Source: Whitmania pigra (lineage: Eukaryota; Annelida; Clitellata; Hirudinida; Haemopidae). From it: a stretch of DNA of 64,000 nt. Each line of letters opens with the position of its first letter. Position 1 is the stretch's first letter. The stretch lies in the NCBI GenBank assembly GCA_021613335.1, contig JAJTWR010000458.1, forward strand, positions 588,001-652,000, read 5' to 3'. This document shows positions 48,156-64,000 of this stretch, in pieces. The notes under the pieces were generated by a model, which was not told where the DNA came from, searched no databases, and worked only from the letters and a program-made list of their open reading frames with translations. The position numbers and the translations under genes were made by a program.

Positions 48156-51100
48156 ATGGTTATGATCAAGTTGAACGTATTGACTTTAAATTGCTGGTTA
48201 GTATGTTGTGATTATATTTTTCAATAATTGAAGCGTTGAAGTAAATTTAGTTTTAAGCTAAATCAAGTTATTTCAAATGGTTGATAGGAAGTTCGAGTTC
48301 GTTTAAAAGATCGAGGAATGAAAACTAGCAAGAGTCTAGTGTTTTAAGTTGTACTTAATCTGTGAGTTTGAAAAACAACATTGCAGATGTATTAAGAAAT
48401 GTTCATATGACCACTATGAAGATGTTGAGAAACAGATACTAAAATACTTGTTATTATATTCAAACAGTGTGCAGGTTTACTAAATTATGTCTATTTTGGA
48501 ACTTAATAAGGAGAGTAAAAAGAAATTGAAAGGAGTTTATTATGCCAATCAGTGTTCATTAATGCTTTAATGTTAACCAACAGTGGTATAATCTAGAAAA
48601 GTTTTATTCTGGCAATTAAAAATAATATAGAAATGAACAGAATATATAGGCAAATTTTTAAATCACCTACAAATGAAGGCTATTTGATATTGCTAATATT
48701 TCTTTAGGGGCGTGTTTATTCCCTTTGCATGCAAAAAACGCAAAGAAAGATTGCGAGAAATTGGTAAAACAGTCAGGCAGGGCATCTATGATGTAGTTTT
48801 TCTGCAGGAAATTTGGTCCCAATCAGATTACCAAGATCTTTGTGAGGCCATTCTTCCTTCATTGCCTTATACCCACTATTTTCATGCGTGAGTTTGTCAC
48901 TTATCTTATTTTCACTTCTGATCATTACATTGACTTTTGCATTGTTGTTACTTTATTTTTTCAAATAAATTGTTTAACCAAATGACTTGTTCTTTTAATT
49001 AGTGTAATAATATAATTAACATAATATCTAGGATCATTTGTCATGCCAAATATTTACCTTGAACTATTATTGTGACTAATAAAAGCACACATAGTACATC
49101 AACATACCCAGTTAAACACATTAACATTAAGTTTAGACCAATAATAATTCAATCAAAATCTGATTTTAGCCGTATGTTAATGCCACTTTTTGCCGAAGTG
49201 GTTTTGATTTTATCAGAAATTTATATTAAAAACGTGTTATTGTATTATCTCTATGGAAAGGCGTTGTACATATTGTTAGATATTCTTCAGGAGAATTTGA
49301 TTATTTAACTATCTTGTAAACATACAGGGTTCATTTACCATTTCTGCTTTAAAATTTTCAAACAGTAATAAGAAATAGTTCCTGATTTATTGCAATTTTT
49401 AAAATACCTGTCCCTGGCTCTCTAATCTGTCTTTTGTTATTTAAAGCATATTTTCATCTTCATTGGTTGATTTTTAATCACCATTTTTTAGACCCCTTGA
49501 TAAGGGCTAGAACAGATGCAGATTTCATCTTCATTTAGTTTTCACACTTTTTTATGGTTCTCTGATTGACTTTGCAACAAAATTTATATAAACTCTCAAA
49601 TAAGGTATCTTGGTTTTACTTGGTATTCTTCTCTCGTTTCTTGGATGGCATTTGATTATGCAATATGTTCTATTTCAATTCATTAAATCTTATAATCTTA
49701 TATTTATTTCAATTTAGATAAAGATTCAAAGCTTGATAAAAAATTACTTTTTAATAGGGGTATCATCGGCAGTGGATTGTGTCTATTCAGCAAACATTCA
49801 ATATTGGAAACGAGCCAGCATCAGTTCTCATTGAATGGCTATGCTCACAAAATATTTTGTGGTGATTGGATGGGAGGAAAATCTGTGGGTTTGGCCAAAC
49901 TCCTGATTGAGCCAATTGGAATCAGAGTGAATGTCTACAACACACATGTTTGTATACATTTGTAGTGTTAAGAGACTTATCGCACAATTAAATTTTGAAA
50001 TTTTAGTTAACACGTTTTTAATCACACCATCTTATTTTACAATTATTACCCCACACACTTCATTTTTACACCAACAAAGTTGATTATTTTAGCCACAAAA
50101 TCTTCTGTGTAGTGCAGAATGAATTTTCAAAATATTTAAACAGCAATTTTGTTTGCAGAGCAGTTTGCTAACTTTTAATTAACTTTTAATTTCTGTATTT
50201 CTCACAATATTTCTATATTATTTACCAATTTAACTTAAACTATTGTGCTAATGCAGCTTCATGCCCAGTATTCTTCTGAGAAAACCTACAATTCCTTTGA
50301 TGAACACAGATGTGTCCAAGCCTTTGAATTAGCAAAGTTTATCAGAGACACAAGTTCAGATTGTGATGCTGTGATAGTTGGTGGTGATTTCAACACTACC
50401 CCTAACCAGGTTACAAAAATAAAATATGTTAAATTTAGGTCTAAAATCAATGTTACTGTTGGATTTAATGTTATTCAACCCTCAGATTGGTTACAAGATG
50501 ATCGGGTGCATCGGAAACTTAGAAGATTCTTGGAAAGTCCAGGTGTTTCTCCAACTGATTCCTTTATTTAAAAGATTTAAATATTTTATAAGTTACTACC
50601 TACTAATGAATGCACGCTTAATTAAAACCCGTATTTTAATAAAACAATCACATTACCTGCTCAAGTCAACCCTCTGGTCTACTTCAGACAAATATTGTAG
50701 TCTGTGCTGTTTGGTATTGCTATTTTGTGGTAGTAATTGTTTTCATCGATAGAACATTAACTGATTCATTATTACAACACATAAATGGAAATTAAAAATA
50801 GTGACTTATTTATGACTTTGGGTTTACCCAAGAACTAAGTTAACATGGTTAAACAAATTTTAGAAAAATACATCCAGGGCAGAGGTCATTGAGCCTACTT
50901 GTGAAAGGCCTGACAATTGTCTTGGACCCACCAATAATCACTGCCCAGAAGGTGTTAGGATTGATTATCTCTTCCATAGGCAGAATAATGGTGAGTGAAC
51001 TGTTACGTTTCCCCATTAAAAAGCAAGTTGACACATCTATAATAAGCAATAATTTAACTTTTTTATCTTTCACAGTGAAATTTGTACTCTAAATCATAAT

Positions 51101-52212
51101 TGATAATGCATGCAAGTTAGGTCAGGGGGTAGCTTGCCTGCGAACGACGGTAAAAGCAACAGTTGTTACTTGTCGTGTTCTCGACCCAGCTCGGTTGCTG
51201 CACTATACAAATGGTTGAGCGCCTCTGATGCTTACACAAATAAACATACTCATGCTCACAACAGATGTGACTCCTGAGCAGGTAATATAGCATTTAAACA
51301 TGTCAATATTTATAGGAATCGAAGTTGTCTGTGAGTCATGTGACCTGGCCATGAGAAAGATCCCAGGATCAGACTTGGCATATTCTGATCATGAAGGAGT
51401 TGCAGCGACCTATACGATTAGGAAGCTTGGAAAAGTCGAGAGTAAGACATCTTCAATTACCACTTATTCAAAACTTTGATGTCCTTGGCTTTATATTTAA
51501 TTGGCTGGTTTTATGTCAGGTTAATTATTAAATGAAGTAAAGGTTAGTCATTATATTGTATGAGAGTAACTGTAGATGATAGCTCAATGTATGCCCGATT
51601 GTAATCTAAGTCAATGTTGGCAGATGCATTGTTATTCATCAAGTTGTTGACACCTTTACATCTTTATTTTATATTGATGGCTTTGTAGGCAATTGTTTCT
51701 TAATAATAATTATTGCTTTAATAACTGTTGCAGCCAATTTCAAGGAATTGAAATTTGAACAAGATGAAACTAAATCATGCTTGTCATCAGGGATACTTGT
51801 CTTAAAAGAAGGAATAAAAAAGGCAAGATATGGAAGGAAGTTCTGGTTGCTAATTGCAATGTTCCTTGGAAGTTTCCTCATACTGATGATGGAGAAGGAG
51901 AGACTCTATATTTCATCAGTTGAGGCTCAAGTCTGTAGACTGAAGCAAGACATTATCCAAAAGCATAAACAGCAAGAGTTTTACACCTCGACTGATCTCG
52001 AAGAAGCACAAGCATTCGGAGGACCTTCCGAAGATAACAAGTTCTGCAGTGCGGGAGAGGGTCAAATCCTGCATTTTTACATACCTGAAGTCATGAAATT
52101 AGCATCTATCATTGGAATTTTGTTCTGCCTGGTCCATGGTCTAATCACACTGACTTGGGAAATTAAAACATTCGAGTCTCTCTCCCAAACGATGAATTCT
52201 CTTAAATGTTGA
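48156..52212 (+). CDS. SMPD2: Neutral sphingomyelinase SMPD2, 8 exons
   Basis: SMPD2 belongs to the Mg-dependent exonuclease/endonuclease/phosphatase fold and hydrolyses sphingomyelin-type phospholipids to ceramide and phosphocholine on internal membranes. Exons: 48156-48196, 48708-48887, 49758-49947, 50257-50409, 50486-50542, 50885-50990, 51316-51441, 51734-52212, totalling 1,332 nt (443 aa) with all phases matching. Catalytic landmarks are all present: LTLNCW with the metal-site Asn, FLQEIWS with the metal-binding Glu, GIIGSGLCLFSKH, NTHLHAQY, GGDFN, GVRIDYLF and the final YSDHEG with the general-base His. Two hydrophobic segments near the C-terminus (FWLLIAMFLGSFLILMM and LASIIGILFCLVHGLITL) match the family's tail anchors. 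An in-frame ATG lies 6 bases after the chosen start. It converges with LATS. Confidence 0.93.
51120..51243 (+). repeat. tRNA-derived SINE, degraded (copy e)
   Basis: GCTTGCCTGC, CAACAGTTGTTACTTGTCGTG, TTCTCGACCCAGC and GCGCCTCTGATGC match successive blocks of the SINE family in the plus orientation. The region between the B box and the 3' block is shortened. It lies in an SMPD2 intron, same orientation as the gene. Confidence 0.6.
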
Positions 52213-53277
52213 TACTTTAATCTCAATTTGGCTGCATTGTAAAGGGAAAGGTATTAATTCAAATTATGCAATTACTTACTGCTTTTCCTGTGATTCCAAG
52301 CATTGCCGAGCTTCTAGCATTCCAGTATTGTCATATATAATCAATCACTGGATTACGATCTCTCGCGTTACCAAACCCGAGTAGAGTTTGGAACAAACGT
52401 TCGATTTACTTTATGATATCATTCTGTATTTTTCTTATATCAGTTTTCTTTGACTTGATTAAAACGTTTTTCCTATTCACACATAACTGCTTCAACTTAA
52501 AATGTAATTCATTTATAAGGTGATCTCATGGCAGTGCAGGCTGGGTTTCCAGCATTACTTCAGCATTCGGTAATGCGACCCATTCAGCCAACCTGCACGT
52601 CTTGGTTCAACGTTTTAATAAATTACCATTAAGTGCAAATAAAACATGACAACAATGGGATGAAAAGTTTAGAATATTTGTTTAATGGCTCTCGTTTAAA
52701 CATGTACAATGTAATGGAGTAAAGATAATACGTTAACAATATTTTTCGTTACAGTCATAGCAAAAATGTGAAATTTTACAAGGCCACAACTGTTTTACAA
52801 CACATTGTAAAAATACAAATCTTTAAAAAGTGGACAAAAATACTTTGTAATGGCCCGAAAAAAATAATAAACGGACACGATGTTCTGATGTCGGCCGAAG
52901 CCATGTTTTTCTTTGCATCCTCTGACATTCCACCCATAACGTGACTTAACTGATGACTTTTAGCATTAACAAACTTAACTGATGATGATGATGATAACAT
53001 GTCACAATAATAAAGACGATGCATCTGCAGGCTAGACGGTTCAAACATGCAAACAAATGGGCAAGTTCATTAACGTAACCAATGGTGGAAGTTGGTCTAA
53101 TCTATATTAATCAGTACTAACTCACTGGAGAAAGACTATTTAGTTGGCTCATGTCAAAGAACTTGATAATAATTTACATAAATATAGATGTATAACGATG
53201 CTTGAAATTGATCTTCCCAGCAATTGGTCAAGCAGATGTTGACGGTGCAATTTCAGTGAGACTACTAAGGTCGCCGA
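52213..53277. other. Convergent intergenic region, SMPD2 to LATS
   Basis: About 1.07 kb between the stop codons of two convergent genes, so it carries both 3' UTRs. It contains a SINE copy with an internal deletion at about 52,507-52,602. A 90-residue open frame on the minus strand near 52.8-53.05 kb has no family features. Confidence 0.5.
52507..52602 (-). repeat. SINE copy with internal deletion (copy f)
   Basis: GCAGTGCAGGCTGGGTTTC and ACCCATTCAGCCAACCTGCA match the promoter half of the SINE family read in reverse. The 3' block is reduced to CATTTATAAG. Confidence 0.65.
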
Positions 53278-61622
<8,345 letters not shown>

Positions 61623-64000
61623 CTGTGGAATCGCTTATCTGACCCAAAGCCAAACTATGTAGCTGAACATAATAAATGGCATGGCCCCGTTAGTTTAAAA
61701 ATTGCTCATTTACAACAATTGTCTTCTCTGTTCATCTTGGCCTGTAGATTATGATCAAAATCAAATGCACGATCAAAATTATATCATTAATAAAGAAATC
61801 TGCAACTTCTAATAAACAAAGTTAATTTCTTTCTAATGTGAAACCAACAATTATACATCGTGCAGAATCATATATCGTTATTATAATCATGAATAAACCG
61901 ATGTTTTGTATGTAACCAGGTGATAAAGAAACTAACAAATAGCTAGTTTCACTTTCCCCACAAAGAAAGCGTGTAAGGCCTTCGTAAACAATTTTAGTTG
62001 GACGTGTATGTACCTTTTTCATTACGTAAGTATTTTGTTACTATGTTATATGTGGTGAACAAGCATATCGATAAAAGATATCATTAGGGTCTAAGCATCC
62101 TTTATCAATTTTTAAAATAAGCAAAATTCTCAAGCGGCTGAAATGTTCAGCATTCAAGAAGGCAACAATTCCTAGCAATATTTTGAGTTGCTATTGCAAC
62201 ACCTTTTGATGCACAAATATATTTGCTGATGATGTAAGTAAAAATTCGACATTTTTTAAACTCTTCGATTAGTACGTTGGAGATAATAACTCTCCGATAA
62301 ATAAGCTACGGACAAGTTAATAAAGAGATAAACTAGTTAGTTATAACTAGTTAGGTATGACGCAAATATTTAAAGCAGTACAAATGATTAAACTTTTAAA
62401 AAATTAAGTTAAATATTTATTAGTTTTAAATTGCAACTTAAATATTAAATTTTATTACGTTTAACGGAAAAACGCACCCATGGGAATCTAGGAGACTGTA
62501 ACGGAGTTGGTATCAGTAACAACAATCTGAGATTCCTTGTGATGGTTGTGGTTTGAGATGTGCAATAAGTAAAAGCAGAGTACAAGAATCTCAGAATCTT
62601 AGCTATTTGAGATATTTCATAAATCCTTGGCTAGGTGGCACTTCTCGAATTGGATGTTTTGGAGTATCCCGCTTTTATTTTTTGTTGGACATGTTGCATC
62701 GCGGAAAGATTGTATTGAAATCGTCGAAAACTTTGATGAGTTGACCAAAATAAGTTTTACTTGTTAAGGTCGTACAGATGCAAAGATTTTAACGAAAACG
62801 ATTCCATGAAAGTCAACTCAAACCGTCGAACGCCTTCCATTCAATCAAACTCCTTGAAAAATTAGTGGCATCATTTAAAGTTTATCGCCAGTACATGTAT
62901 ATATGCAGGTATTTCGTTCCATGCACTTCCACCTCCTTACCTTCTCTCATCTTCTCCATCTCACTCACACCATACATAGCATGATGTAATTTTTTTTTAC
63001 AACTTTAAGCTGTTCAAAGAAATTGCATTTTTAAATCTTCTTTTAAATAAATGTAGTGTATGGGGTGTTCCTAGGCCTGAGGGACTGATCGGGAATGTAA
63101 AAACAAATTGGCAATACCTCCGGAATGAAAGAAAGACACGAGGGATAACGCTGCTGATGAACATGCAAACAATTTGGTGAGATAACCTCCGAGGCAGAGA
63201 TGGAGTATGGAGTGAAGTTGCAAACAATGGATTGAAGAACTGATCAATTGCATAAAAATAATAGCAAAACAAACTCTCCTTGTTGGCAGCCATATTTGTT
63301 GGTAAAATCATGGTTCCTTAGGTTTTGTTGAAATGTCGCAGGAACACTTCAATGTTTTGTTGTAATTTTTATTGAATCATTGTATTCCATATCTTAATTC
63401 GAAAGTTCAAAATTATCATGTCGTTTCTACGTTTCAATCGAATTCGATAATATCTAAATTTGCGATTGGCGTACTTTTGAGACGATGAAGGCAGACGACT
63501 GTGGTTCAGGTCATTAATTATTTGGGGTGCCCGCCAATAAAGATGGCGTTAATGGGGAACAACAAAAAATAACAAATATCGTGATGGGCGCGATACAGGA
63601 GGCTTTGCTGGAATGCTTGCCAATACTGCATATATGGCGCATTTATCGAGGCCAACACGAGAGAATGTAAACAAAAAATGTTTGGACAAGTGCGTGTTTG
63701 TTCCTACCGATGGAAATGGGTGCTGCTTGATGATGATTACTATCTAATTACATAATTGACTGCCAATCTGACAAAAATAATGATAATGATGATTACGGTG
63801 GATAGGATGATTACGGCAGCAGATAAACAGAGATAACATCGATTCGGAGTGATAGCAGCTCGAAGAAAATGCAGACTTGCAATTCTTTAAAGACATTTGG
63901 AAAGGAACGTATACGTCGAAAAAAGATGCATCGCACAAAAGATGCATTTTTTCATATTTATCTTCAATGCTTGCTGCAAAGATCAAAAAAATTCTATATA
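61623..64000. other. Upstream of LATS to the window edge; no supported gene
   Basis: About 2.4 kb with only short open frames that lack family motifs. It should contain the LATS promoter and 5' UTR. A string AAGATGGCG near 63,540 resembles a YY1-type site found near some animal start sites, but a single match is weak. Confidence 0.4.

Noticed and set aside
62997..63311. A 104-codon minus-strand frame near the right edge.
   Set aside because: No recognisable domain, no splice support and composition like random AT-rich DNA.

Overview
The window looks like nuclear DNA from an AT-rich, intron-rich invertebrate animal. Coding sequence is split into many short exons with GT-AG borders, and the genes belong to conserved animal families (Hippo kinase, GATOR2 subunit, MAP7-type protein, DGAT1, mitochondrial phosphate carrier, neutral sphingomyelinase). 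I cannot place the phylum. A short (TTAGGG)n run, worn Tc1/mariner, Gypsy and non-LTR fragments, and a tRNA-derived SINE family fit a marine-invertebrate-like genome. There are no bacterial operons, CRISPR arrays or phage genes. Exon models below were built by hand from splice sites, reading phase and remembered family landmarks; no alignment or expression data were available.

Layout, left to right. (1) 1-4,873, minus: an unidentified multi-exon gene running off the left edge, with a SINE in its first intron and a Tc1/mariner fossil in a later one. (2) 6,330-11,401, plus: DGAT1, 16 exons, about 576 aa. (3) 14,091-15,869, plus: mitochondrial phosphate carrier SLC25A3, 6 exons, 357 aa. (4) 16,888-about 19,128, plus: an EFCAB10-like gene, then a second Tc1/mariner fossil. 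(5) 33,208-20,651, minus: MIOS, about 25 exons; one 4.5 kb intron holds a truncated Gypsy-type element with one candidate LTR. (6) 35,418-44,755, plus: a MAP7/ensconsin-family gene of about 1,360 aa whose start codon appears to be split by an intron. (7) 44.8-48.1 kb: intergenic, with a non-LTR retrotransposon RNase H fragment fused to a SINE piece. (8) 48,156-52,212, plus: neutral sphingomyelinase SMPD2, 8 exons, 443 aa. (9) 61,622-53,278, minus: LATS/Warts kinase. (10) 61.6-64 kb: no supported gene.

The genes are independent units rather than a pathway cluster. DGAT1 and SMPD2 act in lipid metabolism, MIOS in amino-acid signalling to TORC1, LATS in Hippo growth control, MAP7 on microtubules and SLC25A3 in mitochondria. 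MIOS and MAP7 are head to head with about 2.2 kb between them; the unknown left gene and DGAT1 are also head to head; SMPD2 and LATS converge. The full reading frames of DGAT1, SLC25A3, MAP7 and SMPD2 close exactly across all proposed junctions, which is the strongest internal support for those models.

The most interesting unexplained structure is a dispersed tRNA-derived SINE with at least eight copies or fragments in 64 kb. I found no convincing new multi-gene system. The other notable points are gene-architecture oddities: a long DGAT1 cytosolic loop, a Ser/Pro/Gln-rich MIOS insert, a LATS protein with LPPY but no canonical PPxY in the visible exons, and the split MAP7 start codon.
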